Assembly: GCF_051622035.1 (NCBI RefSeq) | Contig: NC_135362.1 | Coordinates: 11,163,501 to 11,227,500 of the forward strand | DNA length: 64,000 nucleotides | Direction of reading: 5' to 3' | Source of the DNA: Arctopsyche grandis | Lineage: Eukaryota; Arthropoda; Insecta; Trichoptera; Hydropsychidae | Part shown: positions 12,901 to 25,074 of the stretch, piece by piece | Layout: every line of letters begins with the position of its first letter | How positions within the stretch are numbered: position 1 is the stretch's first letter | Program-made: the position numbers and the translations under genes | Notes under the pieces: generated by a model | Databases searched by the model: none | The model's input: the letters and a program-made list of their open reading frames with translations, nothing else | What the model was told of the DNA's origin: nothing

Positions 12901-15900
12901 ATATGTACATACGTGAACGTCGTAAAGCGAGAAGTGTGCCGTTTCTTCAGTAATACATACATCTACTTCTTTGATAAGTATACTGCACCGTGGAAAGTGC
13001 ATCTGCGCGATATAAAAGCTTCTTTCATTTTTGCAGGCTTGAGGGCTTACTGCGATGCTTGAATTTCCTCGCTCAGATGAAAGCCTTCTGGAAATGCTGT
13101 CCGTTCAACAAGGAAATCAGGCGAGTATTATAAAAAGTTAACATTAAAAATGCGCGTGTGCACAATGGAAACTGACATGTCAAAATTTTCCACATTTTAA
13201 TTATAAAAAGCCACTCTTAAAACTTAATTAAAGCATTTCCTTCGTTAAATTAATTATTAACAGCGTATAATTATCTAAAAGCATAGTGTCCATGTATATA
13301 CATGTACTTACTTTATTATTAATGATTTGATTGTAAATTTCCTTAACATTTAAACCATAGATTAAACGAATGTTTGATAAATATTTCAGCATTTAATATC
13401 ATATTACATTAGTACATACATGCATATATCAAAAATGTTTTTTTTAATATGTAGTACGGTGTCTTCATTAGTGTGATCATTCTCTTTCAATATATATATA
13501 TATTTTTTTACATAAATACATACATACATCATATGTGCCATGACAGGAATTACCCCCAAGGCGACGTATATGGTTAGATTCATTTTTGAACATGATTACT
13601 AATATTTTTTTAAACATACCAGTACATAGAATACCATAGAATACAAATAGAGACATCAATCGACAGACAATGTACAATTTCTCAAAAATTTTGATACATA
13701 GAAAATTTGCAAGAAATGCATTATGTAGATAGCATTTATAATATTCAACAAATTCCAAATAATAATAAATCGAGTTCGCGAGAAACTGTAAGGGAGGTTG
13801 ATTTATTGGATCCGTCACAACAATTAAAAGAGAAAAATCGCAAAATTCTTGGTCATGGTCTTGGACTTGGTCAATCTGTATTTTTTAATATCCACAAGAC
13901 TATTTTTAATATCTACTCGCTAGCAACGTATTTGGCAGGGACCAATCTATGGAATAGCTCTACCAGTGCACTAAGCTGTTACTGTATTAATAAAACCACA
14001 TCATATTACCCCCCCCCCCCCTTCCATCAGTTTTGTCACAAATTTGTTGACTGTTTAATATTACCTACATTATAGAATGTGTATAGTATTTTTTATAAGT
14101 TTGGCCATAGATGTCATTTTGGGACAACCTGTCATAGCACATATGGTGAAAAATTATATAAAATAAAATAAATTTCACTTGGAAGTACTAAAAAAAACCC
14201 TATTCCTATTAGTCAACTAAGATCTTTAGATAAAAAAAAAATACGATAACATACATTGTATATATTAAAGGTAAACAATAAATATTATCTAGTGATAATA
14301 ATCTAGATCTAGAGTTTGCCTAGTAATCCATACAATCTAAATAATATAGAGTTGTATGTATTCGTAAATTTTTCGAAAATATGACGCACGTCGAGCTCCG
14401 CTCCGTTTCGCTTGACCCGGCCCGACTCCATTCGTCGCAAAACAATATTGATATAACCTAATTTTATTGTTTATTATTTCGACAAAAGTTATAATTGAAA
14501 TATGTATTAGCTAAAATTTTGTTATGAAATCAACTTCGTACGTTAAATATTTATTATTCGAAAGAGGAGAAACTTTAACTAGGCGTGCTAACTTTCAACG
14601 TTTTGAATAATATAGCCCTTCCGAACGTCGTTACGTAAACCGAACAGACACCGTAGATTTATTAAAACGTCCATAATCTATTAAGGGTGAGATTACCATG
14701 GGGGGGGGGCGTGCTTTACTACAGACCTAGAATTTTTTTAATATATAATCAGTAACGATCTGGTGCGCACCCTTGCGTGTCATTACACCGGATATTAACA
14801 AAGGAAAATTCACGCTACGACGTACGCTTTTTTATACGAAACGTAAAGATGATCGTAATTTTCAGGGGTGAAATTGCCGTTTCGATAAGAAAAGGCACAG
14901 CAGAATGGTACACGAGATTGGCGCGAGAAGGAAAGAGAACTTGCGCCATTAAATTGTTGGACTTGTCGACAACCCTACTAGTGGACCTTCAGCAGGGCTT
15001 CACCTACTATCATCCTCTATTCGAAACGTGCGTCTCCTTTTAAATTGTGTTTGAATGGACATTTCATGGTGTTTCTTATTATTTATGTATATGTACATAC
15101 ACATTGTCCGTTTTGTGATTTCAGGACCAACGGCATACCCTACTTTACCGTTGTGTATAAACAGCTCGATAAAATGGTGAGTTTTTGCCACACCCTTCTC
15201 CTTATGTCATTTATGGCATTAAATATCATTTCTTGTATAGAGTAGTTATAAGAACATATTTTTAATTTAAAAAAAACCTCTTGCAACTCTAATTACTGCG
15301 TCTTCATTCAATATGGAAACCACTCCACACGTCCACGCTACAATATTATATATTATTTAAATCCAACGTAGCCAACGACTGCAATGTTTTCCTTACTAAA
15401 ACTTATTTCGTTTTGATACCTATGTAAATACATGCATACATATGTAGTATTAAATATTAAAAGCCCATCCAGATGGTGTGTTTCAAACATTATTTTTTAT
15501 CCGTTGATTATTTTAATTTTTAAAAAGTTTTGTAATAATCTCATCCATAATAAAAATTTATTCTGACAGCTTAGTCTGAGTGGTGAGCTTAATTAAATTA
15601 TACTCAACTTTCGCCGTTTTAATATTAGATTTGTATTTAATTTTTTACCATAGTAATAAAACTGGATACAAATGAATTTTTTAATTAGCCATTTATGAGA
15701 ACAAATATACCTACTCTAATTTATTTAATAGATTAACAACAACTCTATTTATAATCAAAGGCGCAAATATATTATAGTAATAGTATATTACCGTCAACAA
15801 TAAGACAGGATTGGCAACAGACTGGAACATTCTGTAATAGCATGAATTATAAATTAAATATATTATATACATATATACATATATGTACATATGAATATAC

Positions 15901-18900
15901 GTATATAATTGGCATACGTATATCACACAATTCACATCACCGCAATATTGACTTATGTGAGGCAAATCAGAATTATTAAATTGCTATATTGTACCTTCGT
16001 ATATGAATATTGACAGGAATACTAACGAAGCGATCGAGTAAATATACATAGTTCGGTAGCACACGATGCCTAATCTATCTTCCTCTGAATTAATTCGCAC
16101 TGCTTCGACGATACCTGTTCAAATTGATCTAAGCTCTAATTTATTATTCAAATGTACTTTCAAAGTTGGCCGACGACGTGTCCCGTTGTTTGGATAGTTG
16201 GGAGCAGCCTCCTCCATACCACTGGGCAGCTGCCGAAGGCGACAAAGAACCAGCCCAAACCTTGCCCTTCGAGCTTTATTTGGGTCTTCAGGAGTTTTCA
16301 GCACTCAAACTACACCTGCCCATATCGGCCACCGATAAACCACTCTCGTTATCAGCGTGTCACGAGTGGTTTACCCCAGCAGTGGAACGGTGGCTCGCCA
16401 TAACCAAAGCTAAAGCTTTGCACAGAGTGCGTGCCGCTATCTCATTAGGTAACCTTATCGTTAAAATAATACATATAGCTCGTATACAATCAGATGAGAT
16501 TGAAATTTTCAATAAATCATTTCTCAGATCGAATGTGTGAAGGGGAATTCATCGTGAAGCACAGTACCTCTTCCGTCGATACTGCCGCTTGGTAATTACA
16601 ATATTCACATAACCTTCAATCAATAACTATTACATTTTCTATTTATAATAATATTGTACTTTCAGTTTTTATCAAGCACGTGAATTTTGGCGCTTACTAG
16701 CCTGGCCCAATCAAGGGCATGCCCTGCAACTTCTGGATGCACTGTGTGCTGCAGCACTTCACTATGCAGATTTAGTCCATCAGAGGCTTGCCGATAGTGG
16801 ATATTATGACATAATTGGTATTGTTTACTCCTCATATAATTATCTGTAGTATTGCCTTAGATGTACAATTTTCTATTTTTTAATACAGGTCCATTCAAAA
16901 CTACTGATGAAATGTGCGTCGCCGTTAACAATCTGGAGTACGTCAGGCGATCTCTGGCTGAATTCGGTGATGAAATCAAGTACGTATTGTGCGAAAATTT
17001 TGGGTGAATATTAATTGTGGTATTTGATATAAATTTTTCCAAGAAATCTGGACAAAATAAATGCCAGAATGGTACCCGAGATGATGCAAAAGGTAGACGA
17101 AATTATGAAAATTTGTGGAATGTGATGAATGAGAGTTGCGCAAAACAGAGACGAATGGAAGCGTGTTGGAGAGGCCGTCAAGAAGCGTGTTGGAATGGCT
17201 GTATAGGTAGATGATGATGATGATGATATATTTTTTTAATAATTTAGACCCGAACAAATTGGCGATGCTGAACGTGCTCGAGTGCTAGACACGGCTTTGC
17301 AACAATTGGAAGCTCGCGCAGAACAAGTCCTTTCTAGAGTCGCACCGCAGATGGAATCTCCTTTGAAGAAGACTATATTCCACTTGGCTTGGTCTCCGGA
17401 CTCCTTGCCTACTCCTCAAGTGAGTTTTTTTTATCTGTGTGTGTAATAATTATGTTTAAAGCAGTTTTCCAAGCTTATAAGCAGTCTTAGGCGGTCGATG
17501 GATGCTTTTCGCACAAAAAATGATTCACTATTGTCAATTTATTAGGAAAACCTTGCTTTTTTGCTATATTGCTTTGAACACTAATGAGGTGGTCTATTGT
17601 TATTTGAAAAGCATCCTTCCAACGCCGATATTTGCTTATAAGTCTTCTGATACTTTTATAGCTGCTCACCATTATTAACTCCGATTAAAATAAATCTAGC
17701 TAATGTTCATGAACGCAAAGATTTGTCTCTCATGGGGTATCTGCTACGACTCTATCAAAAAAAATGTCTAGCCATCATTTCTGAGAATATTTTGCTGAAG
17801 AAAAAACATTCGATAGCAAATTAGCAAGAAAAATAAACTTCATCGCTACAGACTTGCTGTATAACTACGAAATAATCACCCTAAGCTCGGATCACCCTAT
17901 CGATTCCATTGTAAAACCTTTTCTGTTGCCAAACAAGTTGTAATTTGCTAAAAACTGCTACGACAGACAGACAATTCTACTTTAAAATTTTGAATAGCAA
18001 AAACTATGCTTCTTAATATTTTAGCTGTATAAAGGTTAATTTCTACTGGCACTCTTCTGGATCCAGATTCTTTTTTCAGTTCCAGATCCCGATTCCTTTT
18101 TCAGTTCCGGATCCGTAATCCCATTTCAGTTCCGATTCTCAATCCCCTTTTCAGTTTCGATTCCCAATTCCTGTTTCAATTCCGATTTCCGATCCCTGTT
18201 AAAGTTCCGATTCCCGATTTATGTTTCAGTTCCGTTCCCGATTAATTATTACTATTTGTATTGTAATTTTATTTTAAATAATGATCAATTTGTTTCCGAA
18301 AATAAACGAAAAATCGAGATGCTGAATTATTGCGAAATAGGACAGGGACGCCAATTTGTAGGAACCGTTTTTATGAAAATCGGATAAATTGGCAAACTCT
18401 GATAGGAAACAATTGACCTGGAGTTACATATCCAAGGTCTGGCCAGCAGCAACCAGTGGGAATCGAACCCGTCACCACTTTGTTCGAAATCATTACATGC
18501 CAACCACTAGTTTATGTTGTTGGTTATATTATTATATTATTTTATCTTGAGTTGACGACTATTACTAGTTGTAAGGTCTGACACGTACATATTCATAAGC
18601 CCCGTTACTGAGGAAAAAGTTTGAGCTGTCACGATCGATTTCTAGCATCTTGAACACCAGTGACGAGCACTAGTTAAAACCGTCTTTTGTTCAGGCGATT
18701 ACACCACTTCTGGAGTACCTGGACATGCACTTGGCGATGCTGAACAGTGCTCTTCTGCCGCGCAACTTCACACGAGTCCTCGCCGTGGTCTGGGCTGGAG
18801 CTTTGTTTGAATTGGCAGCCCAAGTCGACGCACCTGTTGGTGATCGTCCACCTGTTTTCCACGATCGTCTCGCCGAAGCTTTGGACATCCTCACCGATTT

Positions 18901-21459
18901 CTTCCACGCCGAAGGGAAAGGTACAAGAGCGTGTTTAAGATTGCCACCTTATACGACGTATTCAAATTTATTCATCCGCCCTGAGCCACAACGGCTCTAA
19001 TAAAGCGACCATTATCCGCTGTGATCGTAAAGCCTTTTCAATGGCGCTGTAAAAGTCACATAATTTTATATCGCTCCTCTGCGGAACGTTATTGAATCGA
19101 GTTAAAGTCGGCCCAAGGACGCTGTTAAATAAAGTGCTAGCGGTTTAAATCTCTGATTTCGTTTCGCAGTTAAATGTTATGCATCTCGAGAAAAAATATG
19201 CTGCACAGCAATATCGGATTTTCCTCCAAATATAATATGTATAGTTATGTATAAATAAACAATACTTTCTGAGACAAATTCTACATATAATATACATTCG
19301 GATCAAGTTTTGCATCACTGGTTTTTAAGAAACGTCTTTCATACAATGGGCTATAATTACTTATCATTTTTTTTAAGAGCTATGTAGGTAACGTATTTCA
19401 GCTAGGTAGGAAGAGCTACATATACTATATCATCTTTGTATTATAGCTTCGCTCGGTATTTTTAATATAAACCGCTTAAACATGGCTAATTTAATAGTAA
19501 ACATTTTATTAAATTTATCTTGAATAGTTTTATGTTATTTTAATATTAATTTGTGTTTTTTATTAAATTTAACGTCACGAATTCTAACACCCAACCTTAC
19601 ATACATTCATATGTACAAAGTCTCTTTCGAAATTATATATTAGATATCATCTTTACAAGGTTTTTATATGTTTCACTTCGATAATAATTCAGGCGAAATT
19701 TCCATATTTTTTCCAAAGTTTTGAAACTTTGCCATTTTGCGCGGCTTTTATCAATTCCGCAGATATTTTAATCAATTCCGCCAAATGCGATGGTGAAAAA
19801 TAATCGTAATAGACATGTTTACAAATGCGAAAATTTTGGACATCTTGACGTTTAGTAGTCAGCAGCCTTATATGTTTGACTTTCCGCCACCCACTTGTTT
19901 TGTTAGATTTTAATTATTCAATCTATCGTACACATTCGTCTAACAGATTGTTCCCACGCGACGAGTATGCTATACAGATTAAGAATAATTAATTATGTAT
20001 ACAGGTATACACCCATTTATTTACCTTAAACACGACATCTATGGTCAAAAATTGTACAGAAGTTTTATACAGAGCAAATACAGATATCGATTTACATCCA
20101 CAGAAACATACATATATGAATAAATTATCAGTATTTATACAAAACAGTGAAAATCGAGAGATAGTACAGGGTTGCCAATTTGTTGGAACCGTTTCAATGA
20201 AATCAGATAAATTGGCAAACTCTGAAAGGAAACGATTGACTTTGAAGTCGCATATAAAAGGTCTGGCCAGCATAATCGAAAGCATAACATGCTAATCATT
20301 GATCTATGCTGCTGGTTATATATTTGAGAATTACGTAATTTTATATTTTCGGTCCGATCATCTCAACGTCACATAATTTTTCGAATTTTCCTCGAGCTAC
20401 GGTACATTCCCTGCAGCCGAACCAATCATGTTATATAAGTGAGGGCGAAAACATTTACGTTTTGCCACTGAGAAAGCTAACCCAATTGTGCCAATATTGA
20501 CTCATAACTTTGCCTAATATTATTAGATCAATTTAGAAATAGTCGTAACATTTTCTATCTTATAGGCTTGGCAATATCTGATCTACATTCTGATGCATAC
20601 TGTAGAGTTGAACAACGACTCCAATATCACAAGACACCTACTGAAAAGCTGATCGATTTGTTTTATGCCTACCGATTACAAGATCAATTCAATACGACTT
20701 ATGCTCCATATGGTATACTATCCGTTCGGTAAGCTTTCCTATTTACAATTTTCTTTTTGTAAAGATAGAAAGTTTGCTGTAATGTTTTATTTTGCATTTT
20801 AGAACATATTTCAATCATGATTCATTGTGTGTGGAAGTGTTATCAGCAAGAGATGTTCTTCCTTTGGATCCTAATGGTTTCAGCGATCCTTTCGTCATCG
20901 TTGAACTGTTGCCAAGACGGGTCTTTTCACACTGTGCTGAACAGCAAACGAACGTTCATAAGGTTTCGATAGTTTAAATAGTTTAAAACTTCAACACTTT
21001 TATATTTATATTAATACTTAACCACCATTTTTCTACAGAAAACGCTAAATCCCATATTCGACGAATGCTTTGAGTTCTCAATTACTTTGGAGCAGTGTTT
21101 GCTAGAGGAATCCATGATTGCCTTCACTGTGATGGATCACGATGTCATCACAGCCAATGACTTTGCTGGTGAGGCTTTTCTCTCTCTGGTCCACATTCCT
21201 GGAGTTGCTGATAGCTCCTCAAACGTGGACAACTTCCATGGACTCAAGCAAGTTGATTTACCATTGATGCAGCAACATGACAGACGTAAAATATACATAC
21301 ATATATGTACATACTCTCACATAACAAAATGTATCATACATTAAAATGAGCATATCTTTTACAGAGCACCCTATACTTCAAATACTGGATTCCAGAGTAA
21401 TGGACAAGCAAGCAATCGACTTTGTAAAGAAGCAGAAGTTGAGATTCGCCACCCAGTAA
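6979..21459 (+). CDS. Munc13-4/BAIAP3-family vesicle-priming protein (C2-MUN-C2), 5' end not resolved
   Basis: Eighteen exons read by eye: 6979-7267, 9032-9210, 10482-10648, 10725-10948, 11072-11245, 13037-13121, 14866-15027, 15125-15176, 16166-16448, 16528-16591, 16666-16817, 16889-16979, 17248-17419, 18695-18920, 20566-20728, 20803-20962, 21039-21285, 21365-21459 (TAA). Reading phase agrees at every junction except within exon 13037-13121 (see findings). The first two exons carry the rest of a C2 domain (GFSDPYC, then DIWDHDDES) with a long Pro/Ser-rich loop. Exons from 10725 to 20728 are helical, as expected for a MUN region. Exons 20803-21285 form a second C2 domain with Asp-rich loops ([19 protein letters not shown]) suited to calcium binding. 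The family primes secretory and lysosome-related vesicles for SNARE-dependent fusion. The first C2 strand and N terminus must lie upstream; I could not identify those exons. Insects have two paralogues (Unc-13-4A/staccato and 4B) and I cannot say which this is. Confidence 0.9.
7288..7521 (-). mobile_element. Helitron-like non-autonomous element, copy 1 (intronic)
   Basis: Read on the minus strand it starts A|TCTAATATATAATTTC and ends with the family hairpin (GAGCGAAGCCGGGT) and a degenerate terminus CAAGT instead of CTAGT. It begins only 21 bp after the splice donor of exon 6979-7267. Confidence 0.75.
7522..9031. other. Intron, Munc13-like gene; unexplained GC-balanced island at about 8140-8560
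   Basis: Most of the intron is AT-rich. An island near 8140-8560 has balanced composition and several overlapping open frames on both strands. None matches a protein I know and no repeat termini are visible. Confidence 0.4.
9211..10481. other. Intron, Munc13-like gene
   Basis: AT-rich. No repeat with clear ends and no coding evidence. Confidence 0.5.
11770..11800. repeat. (TTTA)n microsatellite
   Basis: Tandem TTTA units just upstream of the LTR. It may be the tail of a reverse-oriented retroposon, but no body is recognisable. Confidence 0.7.
11886..12261 (+). mobile_element. Solo LTR, family LTR-1 (copy c, intronic)
   Basis: A 376-bp sequence starts TGTAACG and ends TACGCAACA, with AATAAA about 70 bp before its 3' end. 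The 4-bp target duplication is ATAT (11882-11885, 12262-12265). It lies in the intron 11246-13036 of the Munc13-like gene, in the same direction as transcription, so its poly(A) signal could act on the host transcript. Confidence 0.9.
12266..13036. other. Rest of intron, Munc13-like gene
   Basis: AT-rich sequence up to the acceptor at 13036. No further repeat recognised. Confidence 0.5.
13124..14865. other. Intron, Munc13-like gene
   Basis: Contains C-run (about 14010) and G-run (about 14700) homopolymers and AT-rich sequence. The open frame at 13707-14075 (+) has no known domain. Confidence 0.45.
15177..16165. other. Intron, Munc13-like gene
   Basis: AT-rich with a TATACATATATACATATATG simple repeat near 15870. 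Nothing else seen. Confidence 0.5.
17055..17228 (+). mobile_element. RTE-type LINE 3' fragment with (GAT)n tail, intronic
   Basis: The + strand reads [16 protein letters not shown], then after two stops [17 protein letters not shown] and KKRVGMAV-stop, the typical C-terminal end of RTE-type reverse transcriptases. It is followed by a GATGATGATGATGAT tail. It fills most of intron 16980-17247 and ends 20 bp before the next exon. Confidence 0.8.
17488..17660 (+). repeat. Unnamed dispersed repeat, copy 1
   Basis: TAGGCGGTCG, then ACAAAAAATG and TTCACTATTGTCAATTT, recur in the same order at 42837. The two copies are diverged. The class is unknown. Confidence 0.45.
18055..18245. repeat. Degenerate minisatellite, about 25-bp unit (CAGTTCCGATTCCCGATTCC)
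   Basis: About seven imperfect copies of a unit built from TTTCAGTTCCGATTCCCGAT. The reverse complement of the same unit forms an array at about 42200-42430. Confidence 0.85.
18310..18535 (-). repeat. tRNA-derived SINE, copy 2 (intronic)
   Basis: On the minus strand the B box is GGGTTCGATTCCC (18458-18470), an excellent pol III match, preceded by CTAGTGGTTGGCATG (A-box-like). The body matches copies 1, 3 and 4. It lies antisense in intron 17420-18694. Confidence 0.85.
18921..19444. other. Intron, Munc13-like gene (5' part)
   Basis: AT-rich, no recognised feature before the Helitron-like copy. Confidence 0.5.
19445..19644 (-). mobile_element. Helitron-like non-autonomous element, copy 2 (intronic)
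   Basis: Minus strand: A|TCTAATATATAATTTCG at the 5' end, hairpin GAGCGAAGC near the 3' end. The CTAGT terminus is missing or mutated. It shares the AATATAAACCGCTTAAACAT block with the other copies. Confidence 0.7.
20010..20325 (-). repeat. tRNA-derived SINE, copy 3 (intronic)
   Basis: The body and A-box-like half align with copies 1, 2 and 4. The B-box segment appears deleted (GGTCTGGCCAGCATAATCGA), so this copy should be transcriptionally dead. It is antisense in intron 18921-20565. Confidence 0.75.
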
Positions 21460-22084
21460 GAGTGTTTACACTGAAACGAATTATGATACTTCACCTAATG
21501 ACAATCTGTATATTAAAGGAGAACATATGTAATGTAATTTAAAATCACTTAAATGTTTATTCGAGATGTGCCATATTGAAATGCCATGTTGAAAGTTGAT
21601 CTTCTGGGTTATGAGACGTTCAAGAAGCTATATGTATGTACTAAGCTACAAATATAATCCGATATGTTTGATGTGTACTTGTAATTGAATCAAATTTTGC
21701 TTGTCAATCAATTCGACGCAAGATAATCGACAATAAATTTAAGGCCATCTTGTATATTGATAATGTCAAAATGTCTATGTGTGTATATTCGTTCATTCTC
21801 CTCTGACACAATGATCGCCGTGGTCGAGGATCGGCTTGCGGAATTCAGATGCAAATTTCGTCGAGATGGGTGCATTTCGCTCATGCACAAATCCGCTGCC
21901 TGCTCCTGTGACCGCCACAGCTATATTATATAAACTATCGTTAATTTGTCATATTTAAGACTGAACTTTTTTACGATGATTTGTCAAATGCACTTTTTTC
22001 ATTCTAATCGCCATTGTATTCGAAATCTCTCTTTATTATTGTTAAATATAATTTTGAAGTAGTTTCGGCTACAGAAATTCTGTA

Positions 22085-22090
22085 AATAAA
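22085..22090 (+). terminator. Candidate polyadenylation signal, Munc13-like gene (proximal)
   Basis: AATAAA about 630 nt after the stop at 21459. A second AATAAA lies at 22637. In such AT-rich sequence either could be chance. Confidence 0.35.
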
Positions 22091-22636
22091 TATCTTGGCT
22101 GTGAGGAGATGCTAATGTGAAAAATTATACTATATTTCACCGTTATATAATATTATTTTAAATACTGCAAACAGTGGCAGTTCTAACAAATCATCTTTAA
22201 AACATTAATTTAAACAAAATATATTAGAATTTATACTTCACCCAAATGCTATATAATGCTTACATTTGGTCTGCCACTGTTTATAAATTATATGATTCCA
22301 TAAATATGCCCTGTATAATCTGAATAATTATATTTACTCAGATGCTTTGCGCATTCTAAATATTGCATGCATTTGTTCATTTTTATGGGGCATATACAAT
22401 ATATGTATGTATGTATGTCTATGCAGATATTCTATTATATGTATGTATGTATGTGTTATAATTGAAAACGAAATTATATTTATATTTATTATTTAAAATT
22501 TCACAGAATTTATTGATTTTTATATATATATCTTCATAAGTTATCGGACCAAAAATCACTATTTCTCAACATTAGCTTTAAAACAAAATTATGTATTGTA
22601 CCTATGAGTGTATATATGTATGTATATATACATACC

Positions 22637-22642
22637 AATAAA
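22637..22642 (+). terminator. Candidate polyadenylation signal, Munc13-like gene (distal)
   Basis: AATAAA in the context ACCAATAAAGCAC, about 1.2 kb after the stop codon. RNA data would be needed to choose between this and the proximal site. Confidence 0.3.
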
Positions 22643-23589
22643 GCACTAATTAATTATTAAGTATTTTCATTTTGGAAAATCAATTCATAATAACTATTTT
22701 AAAAATTCCTTATTTCCAAATAAAATAAAGACCAACAAAAAGTTTTATTTACTCTACAGTTGGAATAGTAAGATCATCGGTCACTTAATATATTTATTTG
22801 GGAATATATTATATAAGTTTTTTATGTTCTGAATGTTTTATTATGTATGAATCTTGAATTATACAAGTCGTAAACATTATAATCAATTTTTATTTTGCTT
22901 TTAAAATAATTAAAAAATTGCACACGTTTTTTAAATGAAAAAATTCATTAACGGAATCAAAAATAAAGGTTCTGTATTTCTAAAGAGTTTTTATACACAA
23001 GTAAATTTAACAAAAGGAAACAAAAAAGTTCATGTTGATATAAGATAAAAATCAATGTGATATGCTAATAAGTGGCTTGTTCATATAAAACATCCAAAAA
23101 ATCTATCCAAAAGAAGAAAACGAGAAGGATATTTGGGAAAACTTAACTAAATGGAATCTTCCAATATACATACTTCCAATATTTGAGAAAAATATTTTCC
23201 ACGATGCGAGATACGCATATATAGGTGTACTTATATTATATTTTATATTATTATTTTTAGTTTATACCAGGAAGGCCTAACAAATAACCCCAATGCTCCT
23301 TTCTGGCCAGGTTTTATTAGTAAGCTTCGGGGCGACCATGCGCACCAATGTCCATTTCTATGGTGAGCCTTTTTTTGCTCTCTAGATTTGTAGTTTGCCC
23401 TCTTTCCTGAAAAATAACCACAAAACTCCCATTTTTTGTCCAAATAGTATTGTGGCAACCCCGAGGTACTGACCGTAAAACCATCGATTGGCCAGTGCTT
23501 CCCCGGTTGGCATTTACTTCCTCCCCGGCAGCCAAAATAAACAATTGTGCATTACCAACACAGTCGTCTCACTCGCCCTACCCCCATAG

Positions 23590-23935
23590 TATTATACAAA
23601 GTAAATACATATTAATTAATATCCGCAGAGACATCTATGGTCAAATTTGTAAATTTGCAGCATTTTATACAATTCAGTGAAATTCGAGATTGCTTAAAAT
23701 TCGAAATTTCCGAGAAAATGAGTAAGGTTGCTAATTTGTTGAAACCGTTACAAAGAAAATCAGATAAATTGGTAAACTCTGATAGGAAACAATCGACCTG
23801 GAGTCTCAAATCCAAGGTCTGGCCAACAGAAACCAGTGGGATATGAATCCGTGACCACTTTGTTCAAAGCATTATACGCTAACGGTTGACTGGTGGTTAG
23901 TAAACACTAGTCTATTCTGCTGGTTAAATATATAA
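23590..23935 (-). repeat. tRNA-derived SINE, copy 4
   Basis: The longest copy. It shares the 3' body with copy 1 out to TACAAAGTAAATACA. The B box is decayed (CGGATTCATATCCC on the minus strand). The head has an extra CTAACCACCAGTC segment. Confidence 0.8.
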
Positions 23936-24005
23936 AGTCACAGTTCAATTTTGCGAACACGCTGTTATAATACACATTATTTTATTTATTTATTTATTCT
24001 AAACA

Positions 24006-24081
24006 GACCATTGTGGCATAACAGGGATTCCTAAAGCGCCACAATGGTCAAAAAATATAACAAAAAAAAAAAAAAAAAAAA
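24006..24081 (-). repeat. Stem-loop with A/T-rich tails, retroposon 3'-end-like
   Basis: A 12-bp inverted repeat GACCATTGTGGC (24006-24017) / GCCACAATGGTC (24038-24049) lies between a (TTTA)n tract and an A-rich run. On the minus strand it reads as hairpin plus (TAAA)n tail, as some LINE/SINE 3' ends do. The family is unknown. Confidence 0.4.
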
Positions 24082-25053
24082 TAACAATTAAACATAAATA
24101 TATCATATATTATATAGGTAGCGAGCCCGAATTAGTTCTTAGTGAATGTTAAATGCCCGAAAAAAGCGTGGTCAGGGACGTTATCATGGGTAAAGTCAAC
24201 GAATCCCCCCTCATACCCCCATACCCCCCCAGTTCAAAAATTAATTAATTAACTCTGTAAGACAGGGAAGGTATGTTGACCGTATCCCGGTCTAACGAAA
24301 CACGTGTTGTGTAGTTTGAAAGAGGATCGTTTATTTGCGTTCAATTGGTACAATGGTTATTGTATGTACAAAGAGGTTTCTTCGGAGATGTGATCTAGTT
24401 GAACTCTAGAGGCTCACTCTGCCGGTGGAGGTTGCTGCGTTGCTTTATAAACGTTTTGGGTTGAAGTGTGTCGTGTGCACATCTTTTGTTCTTGGTACTC
24501 GCGCTGCCCTAGTTATGCTGCGAGCGTGGTTTTATGGGTTCATACGCCTGGACGTAGTTCGTGGTTTTTATGGGTTCAGTGTGTTCTTCCTTTGTTTCCC
24601 AGATACGTGTATAGAAACACGTGTCGACCTTTTGACGAGGCGAGCGTGTGCCATGCGTTAATGACTTTCCTGGATATGTGTCGCAGTGACCTGATGAGAT
24701 CATTTCAGTTGTACTATATGCCTACAACTCGAAAAATATTTTCCATTCTCCTAGGAGTACACGTAAAGGAAAGAGATGGATACGATAACGAGAAAAATAC
24801 TACGTGGAGTATATAAACTACGCATTCAACATTCGAAATTCGTTGTGAATGTATCCGGATCGCAGAATAGTAGTGAATGCATATTTTTTTGTTGTTTTGT
24901 GAGAACTTACTATCCAATAACTGTCCATAATTGAAAAACAGAAAAATAATATTCAGTTCATATTTCGAATTAACGGGAATATAATTGTTGGGGTGTTAAT
25001 GTGGGTTGGCAGCAGTGCGTGTAAGCTGACGTTTCGCGCCGGCAATTCGCAAC
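24082..25053. other. Intergenic stretch upstream of Thumpd1; possible LTR-like segment
   Basis: From 24274 (TGTTGACC) the minus strand has AATAAA 60 bp before a CA end, as in an LTR. No partner terminus or target duplication was found. The Thumpd1 promoter must lie in the 3' part of this stretch. Confidence 0.3.
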
Positions 25054-25074
25054 GTGAGTTTGACAGCAACTGCC

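Larger units (their letters stand above)
21460..23585. other. 3' UTR and intergenic stretch after the Munc13-like gene
   Basis: Very AT-rich with TATG/ACAT simple repeats at about 22400-22455. Two candidate poly(A) signals are listed separately. A block at about 23270-23460 contains CCATTTTTTGTCCAAATAG, whose reverse complement recurs near 42855. No gene seen. Confidence 0.5.

Noticed and set aside
14849-15027. Alternative acceptor at 14848 to rescue the frame of the Munc13-like gene
   Set aside because: It would keep phase with a GC donor at 13122, but it adds MIVIF with a weaker acceptor and ignores the good family-like reading [12 protein letters not shown] in the other frame.
24274-24990. 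Possible LTR upstream of Thumpd1
   Set aside because: One end looks LTR-like (CA end with AATAAA on the minus strand), but I found no partner TG end or matching target duplication.
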